A stretch of DNA of 56,517 nucleotides, from positions 1 through 56,517 of the forward strand of contig WOYS01000109.1 of assembly GCA_011620645.1 (NCBI GenBank), written 5' to 3'. Under the pieces are notes generated by a model that made no database searches, was not told the DNA's origin, and saw only the letters and a list, made by a program, of their open reading frames with translations. The translations under genes and the position numbers were made by a program. Source of the DNA: Mycobacterium sp. Lineage in GTDB: Bacteria > Actinomycetota > Actinomycetes > Mycobacteriales > Mycobacteriaceae. The number at the start of each line of letters is the position of its first letter. The first letter of the stretch is position 1. Shown piece after piece: positions 37,613-48,144 of this stretch.

Positions 37613-38581
37613 TCAGCGGAGTTTGAGGACGACCTTGCCTTTGGCGGTCCGATTCTCCAGGGATGCGATGGCCTCACCGGCGCGCTCCAGCGGATACACG
37701 ATGGGCTCGGGGGCGCTGACCGCGCCGGACGCGAGCAGCGGTGCCAGTTCGGCCCACTGCTCGGCCAGGTAACCCGGATGCGTTCCGGACCAGGAGCCCC
37801 ACCCGACACCGATCACGTCGACATTGTTGAGCAGCAGCCGGTTCACCTTCACCGTCGGGATCTCACCGCCGGTGAAGCCGACCACCAGTAGCCGGCCCGC
37901 CGGGGCCAGCGAGCGTAGCGAATCGGTGAAGCGGTCACCGCCGACCGGATCCAGCACGATGTCCACGCCTCGCCCGCCGGTGAGCTTCCTGACCGCCTCG
38001 CGGAACCCGTCGGCCAGAATCACATCGGATGCCCCTGCGGCCCTGGCAATCTCGCCCTTCTCCTCGGTGCTCACCACTGCGATGGTCCGCGCCGCGCCGA
38101 ATGCCGGGGCCAGCCGCAACGTCGAGGTGCCGATTCCGCCCGCAGCGCCGTGCACCAGCACCGTCTCGCCCTCGGCCAGCCTGCCCCGGGTGCGCAGCGC
38201 GCAGTGCACCGTCAGATCGTTGAACAGCACCCCGGCGCCCGCCTCGAACGACACATTGTCCGGCAGTGCGAACACCCGCTCCGGCGGCAGCGTCACCACC
38301 TCCGCCATCCCGCCGGTGAGCATGGTCAGCCCGGCGACCCGGTCTCCGGCGGCCACCGCGGCGCCGGCCGGGGCACTGCGCACCACACCGGCGATCTCCG
38401 CGCCCGGGATGTACGGCAGCGGTGCCTTGTACTGGTAGAGACCGCGCGTCTGCAGCACATCCGGGAACGCCACACCGGCCGCATGCACATCGATGACCAC
38501 ACCGTCGGCGACGGGTTCGTCGATGTTCACCAGCTCCGCGGCGTCGGGACCGTCCAACCGGGGTATCTGAATAGCGCGCAT
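37613..38581 (-). CDS. Zinc-independent NADPH:quinone oxidoreductase (MDR superfamily)
   Basis: A 322-residue medium-chain reductase. The GroES-like N-terminal domain (VIDVHAAGVAFPDVLQTRGLY, PYIPGAEIAGVV) lacks the zinc ligands of alcohol dehydrogenases. The Rossmann domain has the nucleotide motif VLVHGAAGGIGTS (about residues 140-152) and VDIVLDPVGGDRF, typical of quinone reductase/enoyl reductase-type members. It is convergent with the CocE-type gene and divergent from hpx. Substrate could be a quinone or an activated alkene; sequence does not decide. Confidence 0.9.
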   Translation of the reverse strand: MRAIQIPRLDGPDAAELVNIDEPVADGVVIDVHAAGVAFPDVLQTRGLYQYKAPLPYIPGAEIAGVVRSAPAGAAVAAGDRVAGLTMLTGGMAEVVTLPPERVFALPDNVSFEAGAGVLFNDLTVHCALRTRGRLAEGETVLVHGAAGGIGTSTLRLAPAFGAARTIAVVSTEEKGEIARAAGASDVILADGFREAVRKLTGGRGVDIVLDPVGGDRFTDSLRSLAPAGRLLVVGFTGGEIPTVKVNRLLLNNVDVIGVGWGSWSGTHPGYLAEQWAELAPLLASGAVSAPEPIVYPLERAGEAIASLENRTAKGKVVLKLR

Positions 38582-38699
38582 GACTGACTATTTAACATCG
38601 ATGATCAAGGCGCGTGCCGCGGCGCCGGCCAGGTGATCAAACCGGCCCTGCTCACGGGGCGTTGAGTTAGGATCCAGTTCCAGGCAACGACGCGACGAC

Positions 38700-38728
38700 G
38701 GGAGCAGGGACGATGGGAGCAGGGACGA
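38700..38728 (+). repeat. 15-bp tandem duplication over the hpx ribosome site and start
   Basis: GGGAGCAGGGACGA occurs twice with a period of 15 bases, the first copy providing the Shine-Dalgarno sequence and A of the ATG, the second encoding the first residues of the protein (GAGT). It is a recent-looking slippage event that may have added a second potential ribosome site. Confidence 0.85.
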
Positions 38729-39648
38729 CGCGGCCAGTGCTACCCCCGGGCAACACCCTGCTGGTGCGCTCCTTCGACGGGACCCAGCTGCACACGCGGG
38801 TGTTCGGCCCCGATGATGGCTATCCGATCGTGCTGGCGCACGGCATCACCTGCGCCATCGAGGTCTGGGCCCACGAGATCGCCGATCTGGCCCGTGACCA
38901 CAAGGTGATCGCCTTTGACCACCGCGGGCATGGCCTCAGCGAGGCACCGCGCGGTCGCGAGGGTTACAGCCTCAATCATCTGGCGGCGGATCTGGACGCG
39001 GTGCTCGACGCGACGCTGGCGCCCGGGCAGCGGGCGGTGATCGCCGGGCACTCGATGGGTGGCATCGCCATCAGCGCATGGTCGGAACGCTACCCGCACC
39101 GCGTCGCCCAGTGCGCCGACGCCGTCGCGCTGATCAACACCACCACCGGGGACCTGGTCCGCGATATACAGTTGGCCAAGGTACCGCCGGCATTGGCGGC
39201 CACCCGCATCCGTGGTGCGGGCACCCTGCTCAAGACGATAGGCGCGGCGCCGGTGCCCAAGCTCGCCGGCCGCGCGAACAAGCGCCTGGTCGCCCACCTC
39301 GCCGTCGGCCATGACGCCGACCCGTCGGTCGCCGAGCTGGTGTACCAGTTGTTCGCCGCCACCCCGCCGGCGGCCCGTGCCGGTTGGGCCAGGGTTCTGG
39401 TGGACGGTCTTGGCGCGCAGCATATTTCGCTACGTAACCTGACGGTGCCGACGATGGTCATCGGCAGTCGCGAGGATCGGCTGCTGCCCATCAATGCGTC
39501 CCGGCATATCGCCGAGCATGCCCCCAACCTGGCCGAGTTCGTCGAACTGTCCGGCGGGCACTGCTCCATCCTGGAACGCCCGGATGAGGTGAACAGCAAG
39601 CTGCGCTGGTTGGCCGAATCGGTTGGCCGGCAGCGCCTCAGCTCCTGA
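38713..39648 (+). CDS. hpx: Alpha/beta hydrolase, Hpx-like (non-heme haloperoxidase annotation)
   Basis: A 311-residue alpha/beta hydrolase with oxyanion region [12 protein letters not shown], nucleophile elbow GHSMGG (Ser114), acid in SREDRLLP and catalytic histidine in [11 protein letters not shown]. Position beside aofH mirrors Rv3171c (hpx) beside Rv3170 (aofH) in M. tuberculosis, supporting the symbol. Halogenating activity of such proteins is usually a side reaction of an esterase-like fold. The ATG has GGAG about 9 nt upstream within a tandem duplication. Its 3' end overlaps aofH by 11 bp on the opposite strand. Confidence 0.85.
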   Translation: MGAGTTRPVLPPGNTLLVRSFDGTQLHTRVFGPDDGYPIVLAHGITCAIEVWAHEIADLARDHKVIAFDHRGHGLSEAPRGREGYSLNHLAADLDAVLDATLAPGQRAVIAGHSMGGIAISAWSERYPHRVAQCADAVALINTTTGDLVRDIQLAKVPPALAATRIRGAGTLLKTIGAAPVPKLAGRANKRLVAHLAVGHDADPSVAELVYQLFAATPPAARAGWARVLVDGLGAQHISLRNLTVPTMVIGSREDRLLPINASRHIAEHAPNLAEFVELSGGHCSILERPDEVNSKLRWLAESVGRQRLSS

Positions 39649-40972
39649 GGAACGCGGCCACCTCGAGGGCTGCCCGCTGCCCGGAACGCACCGCGCCGTC
39701 CAGGAAGCCGGTCCATTGATCGGCGGTTTCGGTCCCGGCCCAGAAGATTCCGTCCACCGGCGCCCGCAGGTGCCTGCCGTGGTCGACCCACGCCCCCGGG
39801 GGAACGGCAGCGGTCGGTCCGCCGGGGGCGAATGTGTCGGTGCCCCAGCAGTGATCCAGATAGTCGGTGGGATGTGCCGCTGCGTCGCCGAAGAGGGTGG
39901 TGAAGCAGCCCAGCGCGCGCTCGCGACGCACCTCCGGCGCCAAACCGTCGAAGTTGCGGGCGTCGGCGAACCCCAGCAGAACTCCGGGACCGTCATCGCT
40001 GGGGCTGACGTCGAAGGTGATGAAGACGGGACCCTCGTCGGACAATGCCTCACCCGAGAACCCTGCGGCCCGCCAGAACGGTTTCTCGTAGGCGGCGTAG
40101 GCTTTGCTGAGATTGCCCTGCGGCCACTGTGACACCAGGTTGTCGTAACCGTCGGGCAGTGCCGGCTCGAACGTGATGGCCGCGCGGTGCGCCGGTGCGA
40201 TGGCCAGCACGACGGCAGGCGCCGAGTGCTGACCCTTCTCCGATTCCACGATGAACCCGGAGCCGTCGCGGGTGATGCGCCGCACGGGATCTGCGATGCG
40301 CACCCGGTCGCCGAGATCGGCGGCGATGCGCTGGGCGATCTGCTGAGTGCCGGCCCGGAACCGATCCTGCTGTGCGCCGCCCTTCACATCGAGCATCCGG
40401 GCCAGCCCGCCGGCGGCCTTGACGTAGCGCACCGCATGCAACATCGACACATCGTCGGATTCGCACCCCCACGTCACCCGCGCCATGACCGCCATCAGGT
40501 TGCGGGTCGAGGCGCTGGCGTGCACCGCCCGCAGCCAGCCCTCCAGACTCTTCTGGTCCAGGCGCTGCGCGGCGGGTACCGTCCACGGATCGGTCACCGG
40601 GATCAGGCGGCTGAGCCGTTCGAAGCGCCACTGTATGCGTGACACATCGAGCAGCTCGATCAGCGACAGCTTGGGGATGGTGCTGCGGTAGGACCGCACC
40701 CGGCCCTGCCAGTGGATGAGATTCTTGCCGCGACTGTAGGTCGGCACGGTGTCGCAACCCAGTTCGGCGGCCAGCGCGATGACGGCGTCCTGAGTGGGGC
40801 CGACGAATGTCGCGCCGAGGTCGACCGGCACCCCGGCCACCGTTGCCGTGTACGCACGACCCCCCACCCGGTCCCGGCCCTCCAGCACCATCACTTCGTG
40901 ACCACGTTTGGTCAGCGCCCTCGCCGCGGACAGTCCCGCGAAGCCTGCCCCCACCACGATCACATCGGTCAC
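39638..40972 (-). CDS. aofH: Flavin-containing monoamine oxidase AofH
   Basis: A 444-residue FAD amine oxidase. The dinucleotide motif [17 protein letters not shown] is at residues 4-20, followed by [12 protein letters not shown]. The C-terminal FAD/substrate region shows [24 protein letters not shown]. The cysteine that covalently holds FAD in mammalian MAO is not evident, so the flavin is probably non-covalent. It would oxidise primary amines to aldehydes, ammonia and H2O2. Synteny with hpx matches the Rv3170-Rv3171c pair. Confidence 0.93.
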   Translation of the reverse strand: MTDVIVVGAGFAGLSAARALTKRGHEVMVLEGRDRVGGRAYTATVAGVPVDLGATFVGPTQDAVIALAAELGCDTVPTYSRGKNLIHWQGRVRSYRSTIPKLSLIELLDVSRIQWRFERLSRLIPVTDPWTVPAAQRLDQKSLEGWLRAVHASASTRNLMAVMARVTWGCESDDVSMLHAVRYVKAAGGLARMLDVKGGAQQDRFRAGTQQIAQRIAADLGDRVRIADPVRRITRDGSGFIVESEKGQHSAPAVVLAIAPAHRAAITFEPALPDGYDNLVSQWPQGNLSKAYAAYEKPFWRAAGFSGEALSDEGPVFITFDVSPSDDGPGVLLGFADARNFDGLAPEVRRERALGCFTTLFGDAAAHPTDYLDHCWGTDTFAPGGPTAAVPPGAWVDHGRHLRAPVDGIFWAGTETADQWTGFLDGAVRSGQRAALEVAAFLRS

Positions 40973-41157
40973 ACCCCCAGTCTCCCGCGATTTGTCGAGC
41001 GCGAGCCCTCATCAACGCGGGTTTCGCTACACCAATCGCACTGGCAATGTCCAACCAGGGCCGCTGGGCCGAGATGGGCGGCTCAGATCGTTGACGAGCG
41101 GCGCACCTGGCGGCCTATAGTGGTCGGCAACGAGCCAGGACCACAAGGAGGTTGTCG

Positions 41158-42750
41158 ATGGCCAATGAGCAGGACGTGCCACATGCCGCTGCCGAGCCGG
41201 AGTTCAGCGATGTGCTCATCATCGGCGCCGGCATCTCGGGGATCAACGCCGCCTACCGCATCCATCAGCGCAATCCCGGGCTGAGCTACACCATCCTGGA
41301 GCGGCGACAGCATATCGGCGGCACCTGGGATCTTTTCCGCTATCCGGGAATTCGTTCAGACAGCGATATCTTCACGCTGAGCTACCCCTATGAGCCGTGG
41401 ACGCGGCGCGAACATGTCGCCGACGGTGCCGATATCCGTGAGTACCTCACCACCACCGCCCGCAAGCACGGCATCGACCGCCATATCCGCTTCGACACCC
41501 GGGTGTCCTCGGTGAACTGGGATTCCAGCACCGATACCTGGACGGTGCACGCCGAGCGTGACGGGGTGGCCGCCACTCACCGGGCCCGGTTCGTGTTCTT
41601 CGGGACCGGCTACTACAACTACGACCAGGCATACACCCCGGAGTTCCCCGGTATCGAGTCCTTCGCCGGCACCGTCGTGCATCCGCAGTTCTGGCCCGAG
41701 GACCTCGACTACACCGGTAAGCGGGTGGTGGTGATCGGCAGCGGTGCGACCGCCGTCAGCCTGGTCCCCGCGCTGGCCGAGAAGGCCGCTCACGTCACCA
41801 TGCTGCAACGCTCGCCGACGTACATGCTGTCCATGGCCGCGGTTCCGAAGATGATGCAGGCCGTCCGGAAGAGTATGCCGCGCAGAATATCCCATCAGGT
41901 GCTGCGAATCCGCAACGCCTGGATGCAGTTTCTCTCCTACGCGTTCTTCCGCAAGGCGCCCCGACTCGGACGCAACATGATCCGCCGGGCCAACGCCGCG
42001 GCGCTGCCCGCCGGCTACGCCGTCGACGTCCATTTCAAGCCGCGCTACAACCCGTGGGACCAGCGGATGTGTCTGGTACTCGACGGTGATCTGTTCGAGG
42101 ACATCAGTGCGGGCCGGGCCGAGATCGTGACCGACCATATCGAACGCATCGACGCCGACGGCATCGTGCTGAAGTCCGGCGGCCGGATCGACGCTGACAT
42201 CATCGTCACCGCCACCGGCCTGCAACTGCAGGCCCTCGGCGGGATCGAGGTGAATGTGGACGGCGAGCGGGTCGACCCCACCGACCGCTTCGTCTACAAG
42301 GAGCACCTGCTCGAAGATGTGCCCAACATGGCCTGGTGCATCGGCTACACCAACGCATCGTGGACCTTGCGCGCCGACATGACTGCCCGAGCGGTGGCCA
42401 AACTGTTGGCGTACATGGATTCTCACGGATACACCCGCGCCTATCCACACCTCGGATCGAAGTCCATGCCGGAGAAGCCGGCCTGGGATATCGACGCGGG
42501 ATATGTCAGGCGGGCGCTGCACGTGCTGCCCAAATCGGGAACCAAACGTCCGTGGAATGTCCGGCACAACTATGCGCTGGACGTCGTCGAGCACCGCTTC
42601 GACCGGATCGAGGAGTCGATGGTGTTCGGCAGGGTGCAGGCCGGCTCGCCCACACCCTCTCCCGTCCCTCCCGCGGCGAGCCCGCGAGCGTGCGTGTCTG
42701 AGGCCGACACGCCGCCCGCTGATCAGAGTCTGCGCACCGTCGCGGGTTGA
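41158..42750 (+). CDS. Baeyer-Villiger-type flavin monooxygenase
   Basis: A 530-residue class-B flavoprotein monooxygenase using FAD and NADPH. It has the first Rossmann motif (IIGAGISGINAAYRI), ERRQHIGGTWD, the Baeyer-Villiger fingerprint FxGxxxHxxxWP seen as FAGTVVHPQFWP, and the second nucleotide motif VVIGSGATAVSL. It is of the EthA-like subgroup common in mycobacteria. The ATG at 41158 (MANEQD) has AAGGAGG 6 nt upstream. The last about 35 residues (Pro/Ala/Arg-rich) do not resemble the enzyme and are encoded by a repeat-like sequence. Confidence 0.9.
   Translation: MANEQDVPHAAAEPEFSDVLIIGAGISGINAAYRIHQRNPGLSYTILERRQHIGGTWDLFRYPGIRSDSDIFTLSYPYEPWTRREHVADGADIREYLTTTARKHGIDRHIRFDTRVSSVNWDSSTDTWTVHAERDGVAATHRARFVFFGTGYYNYDQAYTPEFPGIESFAGTVVHPQFWPEDLDYTGKRVVVIGSGATAVSLVPALAEKAAHVTMLQRSPTYMLSMAAVPKMMQAVRKSMPRRISHQVLRIRNAWMQFLSYAFFRKAPRLGRNMIRRANAAALPAGYAVDVHFKPRYNPWDQRMCLVLDGDLFEDISAGRAEIVTDHIERIDADGIVLKSGGRIDADIIVTATGLQLQALGGIEVNVDGERVDPTDRFVYKEHLLEDVPNMAWCIGYTNASWTLRADMTARAVAKLLAYMDSHGYTRAYPHLGSKSMPEKPAWDIDAGYVRRALHVLPKSGTKRPWNVRHNYALDVVEHRFDRIEESMVFGRVQAGSPTPSPVPPAASPRACVSEADTPPADQSLRTVAG
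42674..42745. repeat. Repeat-like tail sequence at the 3' end of the monooxygenase gene
   Basis: The end of the gene contains GAGCGTGCGTGTC, then GTGTC-N7-GACAC as an inverted repeat, then GATCAGAG and CTGCGCACC. From memory, similar sequences are scattered between genes in several mycobacterial genomes. Here the repeat would extend the reading frame by about 24 residues. Only one copy is in this window, so the repeat nature cannot be shown internally. Confidence 0.35.
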
Positions 42751-42822
42751 AAAATCAGGGCGTCCGGACCGGCACGCGCACAGCGCCGTGGTCGGCGGTG
42801 AGAACTTCGCTCACCGGCGAAA

Positions 42823-44385
42823 TTAGCGGGCGAATTGTTGGGCCTGGTTCACCAGATCCAGCAGCGGCTGCGGCAGCGCGCCGAGCGCGAAGGTGACCGC
42901 GGCGGTGATCGTGACGGCGCTCAGCGTCAGCGCGCTCGGCACCACCACCTGCGGTGCGTCCTCGGGCGGGTCGGTGAAGAACATCAGCACGATCACCCGT
43001 ACGTAGAAGTAGGCGGCCACCGCGCTGGCGATGACGCCGATCACCACCAGCGGAGCCGCCCCACCCTCGGCCGCGGCTTTGAACACCGCGAACTTGCTGA
43101 CGAAGCCACTGGTCAGCGGGATGCCGGCGAAGGCCAGCAGGAACAACGAAAACACGACGCCCGCCACCGGATAGCGGCGGCCCAGACCCGCCCACTGGGT
43201 CAGCGTGGTCTCCTCCTCGCCATCGGCGCGGCGCACCAGACCCGCCAGCGCGAACGCCCCCAGCGTGCTGAACCCGTAGGCGAACAGGTAGAACAACGTC
43301 GCCGCGATGCCGGCACCGTTCAGGGCGATCACGCCGGTGAGGATGAAACCGGTGTGTGCGACCGACGAATACGCCAGCATCCGTTTGACATCGCTCTGCG
43401 ACACCGCTGTCACGGTGCCGACCACCATGGTGACGATGGCGATGATCCACAGCATCGGCTGCCAGTCATCGGCCAATCCGGGCAGCGCCACATGGAAGAT
43501 ACGCAGCATGGCCCCGAACGCGGCGATCTTGGTGGCGGCTGCCATGAACGCGGTGACCGGTGTGGGGGCACCCTGATAGACATCGGGAATCCAGGAATGG
43601 AACGGCACCGCACCGACTTTGAACAGGACGCCGACGGCCACGAGCCCGACGCCGACCAGCGCCAGTGCGGTGTCGCCCGCGTCGGCCTCGACGGCCGCGG
43701 CGATCTGCTCGAGGGCGAAGCCGCCGGAATAGCCGTAAAGCAGGGCGGTTCCGTACAGAAAGAAGGCCGAGGAGAATGCGCCGAGCATGAAGTACTTGAG
43801 CGCCGCCTCCTGTGACACCAGGCGGCGCCGCCTGGCCAGTCCGCACATCAGATAGAGCGGAAGGGACAGCACTTCCAGTGCGACGAACATGGTCAGCAGG
43901 TCATCGGCGGCGGGAAACAGCATCATGCCGCCGAGAGCGAACATCGTCAGCGGGAAGATCTCGGTCTGGGCCACAACCGCCTTCGTCGCAACCTTCTCGG
44001 CGAGACTGCCGGGCACCGCGGCGGCCTGCGGGGTGAAGGCATCCAGTCCCGGCGCGCTTTCTGCGGAGATGCGCCGTTCGGCGATGAGCAGGACTCCGAG
44101 GATACCGATCAGCAGGAGCAGTCCCTGCAGGAACAGGGCGGGCCGGTCGACTGCCAGCGAGCCCACCGCGGCGGTGTTGCCGGGCGAGTCGCCGAGGTCG
44201 GTGTGTACCCAGGCGACAGCAGCGAGCGCTGCGACCTGCCCACCGAGCGCCAGCGCGAGCTGGATGCCGTAACGGGCCCGGCGCGGTAGAAAGGCCTCCA
44301 CCAGGACGCCGGAGACGGCGACACCCAGCACGATGAGAAGTGGTGAGAGCTGGCCGTACTCGATGGATGGCGCCTGGATGGTCAT
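42823..44385 (-). CDS. nuoN: NADH-quinone oxidoreductase subunit N
   Basis: A 520-residue antiporter-like proton-pumping subunit of complex I with 14 predicted transmembrane helices. Family stretches include FALGGMMLFPAADDLLTMFVALEVLSL, SYSSVAHTGFILTG and the conserved FHSWIPDVYQGAPTPVTAFM around the broken helix. It is last in the operon; its start overlaps the nuoM stop (ATGA). 72 bp separate its end from the convergent monooxygenase gene. Confidence 0.97.
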   Translation of the reverse strand: MTIQAPSIEYGQLSPLLIVLGVAVSGVLVEAFLPRRARYGIQLALALGGQVAALAAVAWVHTDLGDSPGNTAAVGSLAVDRPALFLQGLLLLIGILGVLLIAERRISAESAPGLDAFTPQAAAVPGSLAEKVATKAVVAQTEIFPLTMFALGGMMLFPAADDLLTMFVALEVLSLPLYLMCGLARRRRLVSQEAALKYFMLGAFSSAFFLYGTALLYGYSGGFALEQIAAAVEADAGDTALALVGVGLVAVGVLFKVGAVPFHSWIPDVYQGAPTPVTAFMAAATKIAAFGAMLRIFHVALPGLADDWQPMLWIIAIVTMVVGTVTAVSQSDVKRMLAYSSVAHTGFILTGVIALNGAGIAATLFYLFAYGFSTLGAFALAGLVRRADGEEETTLTQWAGLGRRYPVAGVVFSLFLLAFAGIPLTSGFVSKFAVFKAAAEGGAAPLVVIGVIASAVAAYFYVRVIVLMFFTDPPEDAPQVVVPSALTLSAVTITAAVTFALGALPQPLLDLVNQAQQFAR

Positions 44386-45935
44386 TTCGCCGGACCTTCC
44401 GCCGTGGCGGGCACCGGGTCCTGCACGTCGATGGTGGTCATCGTGTGTGTGACGGCGGGATTGATCACATCCAGCGCCGGCTTCGGGTATACCCCGAGTA
44501 CCAGCAGCAGGGCGATCAACGGGGCCACCACGACGAGTTCGCGGGGGATCAGGTCCCGCACGGACTCATTGCCCGCGGTGACGGGTCCGGTCATCATGCG
44601 CTGGTAGGCCCACAGGATGTAGATGGCCGACAGCACCAGCGCGCTCGCGGCGATCACCGCCAGCACCGGGAACCGGGTGAATGTGCCGATGAGGACCAGG
44701 AATTCGCTGATGAACGGCGCCAGGCCGGGCAGTGACAGGGTCGCCAGACCGGCCACCAGGAAGGTGCCGGAGAGCACCGGTGCCACCCGCTGAACACCGC
44801 CGTAGTCGGAGATGAGACGGGTTCCCCTGCGTGACACCAGGAATCCGGCGATCAGGAACAGGGCGGCGGTGGAGATGCCGTGGTTGACCATGTACAGCGT
44901 GGAGCCCGCCTGACCCTGGCTGGTCATCGCGAAGATGCCCAGGATGATGAAACCGAAATGCGATATCGATGTGTAGGCGATCAACCGCATCACATCGGTC
45001 TGCCCGATCGCGACGATCGCGCCGTAGACGATGCCGATGACCGCCAGCGTGATGATCAACGGCTGGAAGGTTTTCGCGGCGTCGGGAAACAGTTGCAGGC
45101 AGTAACGCAGCATGCCGAAGGTGCCGACCTTGTCGACGACGGCCATCATCAGCACCGCGGTCGCCGGGGTGGATTCGACGGCTGCGTCGGGCAGCCAGCG
45201 GTGGAACGGCCACAGCGGCGCCTTGACCGCGAAGGCGAACATGAACCCGAGGAACAATGCGTTCAGCTGTGCCGGGTCGACGTTCAGGTCGCCGTCGGCG
45301 ACCGCGGCCGCGACGGCCCGGAAGTCGAACGTGCCGCCGAGATCGCTTCCTGCGGTCACCACGTAGAGGCCGATGACGGCGGCGAGCATGATGAGCCCGC
45401 CGAACAGGTTGTACAACAGGAACTTCACGGCTGCTTTGGACCGACCGGCGCCGCCGAACCCGCCGATGAGGAAGTACATCGGGATGAGCATCGCCTCGAA
45501 GAACACGTAGAACAGCAGCACGTCCAGCGCCATCAGGGAGATCAGCACCATGGCTTCGACCGCCAGCGTCAACGCCAGATAGCTCTGTGCCGAGCGGTTG
45601 CCGAAGCGGCCATCATCCTGACCGTCATTCCAGCCGGCCACGATCAGCAGCGGCACCAGTACCGCCGTCAGCACCACCAGTGCCAGCGCAATCCCGTCGA
45701 GGCCCAGGATGTAACCGGTGCCGAACGTGGGAATCCACGGATAATCCTCGACGAACTGGAACTGCGGCCCGGCCGGATCGAATTGGACCGCCAACGCGGC
45801 GGCCAGCAGGAGCACCACCAACGACACCGCGAGTGCGGTGTACTTGGCGAAAGCCTTCGACGGCAGCAGGATCACCACCACGGCGCCCAGCATCGGCACA
45901 ACCCACAGTGCGGTCAGCAAGCCGATCCCGTTCAC
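44382..45935 (-). CDS. nuoM: NADH-quinone oxidoreductase subunit M
   Basis: A 517-residue antiporter-like membrane subunit of complex I. It has [17 protein letters not shown] with the conserved glutamate, the proton-path lysine region [23 protein letters not shown] and [14 protein letters not shown]. The GTG start (VNGIGLLT) overlaps the nuoL stop by GTGA and has GAGGG 4 nt upstream; longer in-frame extension upstream lacks resemblance. Confidence 0.97.
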   Translation of the reverse strand: MNGIGLLTALWVVPMLGAVVVILLPSKAFAKYTALAVSLVVLLLAAALAVQFDPAGPQFQFVEDYPWIPTFGTGYILGLDGIALALVVLTAVLVPLLIVAGWNDGQDDGRFGNRSAQSYLALTLAVEAMVLISLMALDVLLFYVFFEAMLIPMYFLIGGFGGAGRSKAAVKFLLYNLFGGLIMLAAVIGLYVVTAGSDLGGTFDFRAVAAAVADGDLNVDPAQLNALFLGFMFAFAVKAPLWPFHRWLPDAAVESTPATAVLMMAVVDKVGTFGMLRYCLQLFPDAAKTFQPLIITLAVIGIVYGAIVAIGQTDVMRLIAYTSISHFGFIILGIFAMTSQGQAGSTLYMVNHGISTAALFLIAGFLVSRRGTRLISDYGGVQRVAPVLSGTFLVAGLATLSLPGLAPFISEFLVLIGTFTRFPVLAVIAASALVLSAIYILWAYQRMMTGPVTAGNESVRDLIPRELVVVAPLIALLLVLGVYPKPALDVINPAVTHTMTTIDVQDPVPATAEGPAK

Positions 45936-47845
45936 CAGACCCTCACCACCAGAATCGCGCCGATGACCAGGACCGTGCCGGCCAGCATGGACAACGCGTA
46001 GGACCGGGCGAATCCGTTCTGCCACTGCCGCATCCGCTGTGATGCCCCGGCGATACCCGCTGCCAGCCCGCGGGTCACCCCGTCGACCGCCTCGTCGTCG
46101 ATCTCGACCAGTCCCGCGGTCAGCTGCGCACCAGGTCGCATCAACACCCGCTCGTTGAACGCATCGCCGTACAGGTCATGGCGGGCAGCCATCGTCAGCG
46201 CGGATCCGGCAGGCGCGATCTCGGGGACCGGCCGGGTGGCGTACATGCGGTAGGCGATGCCGATTCCGATCGCGACCACCGACAGGGTGATGGTGGTCAT
46301 CACCCACACCGGGACGACGTGGTGCGCCTCATGGGCACCGACCACCGGCTCCAGCCAGTGCGCCAGCGTGCCGCCGATGGCCAGCAGCGCGCCGGCGCCC
46401 ACGGAGCCGATGGCCAGCACGATCATCGGCGCGGTCATGATCGACGGGGACTCGTGCGGATGCGTGCTGTGTTGATTTCCCGTCGCATCGCTCGCCTCAC
46501 CAACCGCCCAGCGCTTCTCACCGAAGAACGTCAGCAACATGACCCGCGTCATGTAGAACGCGGTGATACCCGCACCCAGCAGGGTCGCGCCGCCGAGCAG
46601 CAGGCCCTTGACTCCGCCTGCGGCGAAAGCGGTTTCGATGATGGCGTCCTTGGAGAAGAAGCCGGATAACGGCGGCACCCCGATGATCGCGAGGTAGCCG
46701 AGGCCGAAGGTCACGAAGGTTATGGGCATGACGGTGCGCAGCCCGCCGTAGCGGCGCATATCGGTTTCGTCGTTCATCCCGTGCATCACCGAGCCTGCGC
46801 CCAGGAACAGACCGGCCTTGAAGAATCCGTGGGTGAGCAGATGCATGATCGCGATGGCGTACCCGGCCGGCCCCAGCCCGGCGGCGAGCACCATGTACCC
46901 GATCTGGCTCATCGTCGACGCGGCGAGGGCCTTCTTGATGTCGTCCTTCGCGCAACCGATGATCGCGCCGAACAGCAGGGTGACGGCGCCGACGACGGCC
47001 ACCGCGGTCTGGGCTTCTGGCGCCAGGTTGAACACCGGGCCGGACCGCACGATGAGGTACACGCCGGCGGTGACCATGGTGGCGGCATGGATCAGCGCGG
47101 AGACCGGCGTCGGGCCCTCCATCGCGTCACCCAGCCAGGACTGTAGCGGTACCTGTGCGGACTTACCGCACGCTGCCAACAGCAGCAGTAGCCCGATGGC
47201 GTTCAGCGTCCCGCCGGACAGCTGCGGAGCGGCGGCGAAAACACCGTCGTAGGAGACGGTTCCGGTGGCGGCGAACATCGCCATCAACGCGACCGCCAGC
47301 CCGATATCGCCGACCCGGTTCACGATGAACGCCTTCTTGGCCGCGGTGGCAGCACTGGGCTTGTGCGACCAGAAACCGATCAGCAGATAGGAGGCCAGGC
47401 CGACACCCTCCCAGCCCATGTACAGGCCCAGGTAGTTGTCGGCCAGCACCAGCAGCAGCATCGCCGCGAGGAACAGATTCAGATACGCGAAAAACCTTCT
47501 GCGATCAGGGTCATGAGACATATAGCCGATCGAGTACAGGTGGATCAGCGATCCGACCCCGGTGATCAGCAACACGAAACAAATGGACAACTGGTCGACC
47601 TGTAACCCGAAATCGACACGCAGCTCGCCGACCGGCACCCAGGAGAACAGTGTCTGATGCAGCGTCCGGTCATCTTCGGGGCGACCGAGCAGCCGGGTGA
47701 ACAGCACCAGCCCGACCATGAACGCCGATGCGGCGGCGGCGAGGCCCAGCAGGTGTCCCCAGGCGTCCGTCGCCCGGCCGCCGAGCAGCAGTACCACCGC
47801 GCCGGCCAGCGGCAGGGCGATCAGCAGCCAGGTCATCGAGCCCAC
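45932..47845 (-). CDS. nuoL: NADH-quinone oxidoreductase subunit L
   Basis: A 637-residue antiporter-like subunit of complex I, with the long lateral helix at its C-terminus. Landmarks are [53 protein letters not shown] and [23 protein letters not shown] at 47845 is chosen for its GAGG 5 nt upstream; the ATG at 47836 ([12 protein letters not shown]) is the alternative. Within the loop [10 protein letters not shown] about 8 residues are encoded by a short dispersed repeat also seen in the UAAP1 gene. Confidence 0.97.
   Translation of the reverse strand: MGSMTWLLIALPLAGAVVLLLGGRATDAWGHLLGLAAAASAFMVGLVLFTRLLGRPEDDRTLHQTLFSWVPVGELRVDFGLQVDQLSICFVLLITGVGSLIHLYSIGYMSHDPDRRRFFAYLNLFLAAMLLLVLADNYLGLYMGWEGVGLASYLLIGFWSHKPSAATAAKKAFIVNRVGDIGLAVALMAMFAATGTVSYDGVFAAAPQLSGGTLNAIGLLLLLAACGKSAQVPLQSWLGDAMEGPTPVSALIHAATMVTAGVYLIVRSGPVFNLAPEAQTAVAVVGAVTLLFGAIIGCAKDDIKKALAASTMSQIGYMVLAAGLGPAGYAIAIMHLLTHGFFKAGLFLGAGSVMHGMNDETDMRRYGGLRTVMPITFVTFGLGYLAIIGVPPLSGFFSKDAIIETAFAAGGVKGLLLGGATLLGAGITAFYMTRVMLLTFFGEKRWAVGEASDATGNQHSTHPHESPSIMTAPMIVLAIGSVGAGALLAIGGTLAHWLEPVVGAHEAHHVVPVWVMTTITLSVVAIGIGIAYRMYATRPVPEIAPAGSALTMAARHDLYGDAFNERVLMRPGAQLTAGLVEIDDEAVDGVTRGLAAGIAGASQRMRQWQNGFARSYALSMLAGTVLVIGAILVVRVW
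46475..46496. repeat. Dispersed 22-bp repeat, copy inside nuoL
   Basis: On the minus strand the copy reads GGCGAGCGATGCGAC then GGGAAAT, differing at one base from the copy in the UAAP1 gene (28721-28742). It encodes in-frame ASDATGN in a surface loop of NuoL. Confidence 0.75.
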
Positions 47846-48144
47846 TAGTGCCTCAACAGACTGGCGCCGTCCACCGACGCCGAACGACGCGCCCGGAAGA
47901 TGGCCATGATGATGGCCAGCCCGACCACCACCTCGCAGGCGGCGACCACCATGGTGAAGAAGGCGACCACCTGACCGTCGAGGTGACCGTGCAGGCGGGA
48001 GAACGTGACGAAGGACAGGTTGGCGGCGTTGAGCATGAGCTCGACGCACATGAACATGATGATGGCGTTGCGGCGTAGCAGGACTCCGGCGGCACCGATG
48101 GTGAACAGCAGGGCCGACAGGTACAGGTAGTTCGCCGGGTTCAT
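47845..48144 (-). CDS. nuoK: NADH-quinone oxidoreductase subunit K
   Basis: A 99-residue subunit with three transmembrane helices and the two conserved membrane glutamates ([13 protein letters not shown] and [12 protein letters not shown]). Length is that of the family. ATG at 48144 overlaps the nuoJ stop (ATGA) and has GGGAG about 8 nt upstream. Confidence 0.97.
   Translation of the reverse strand: MNPANYLYLSALLFTIGAAGVLLRRNAIIMFMCVELMLNAANLSFVTFSRLHGHLDGQVVAFFTMVVAACEVVVGLAIIMAIFRARRSASVDGASLLRH

Noticed and set aside
39638-39648. Opposite-strand overlap of hpx and aofH ends
   Set aside because: An 11-bp convergent overlap is ordinary in compact actinobacterial genomes.
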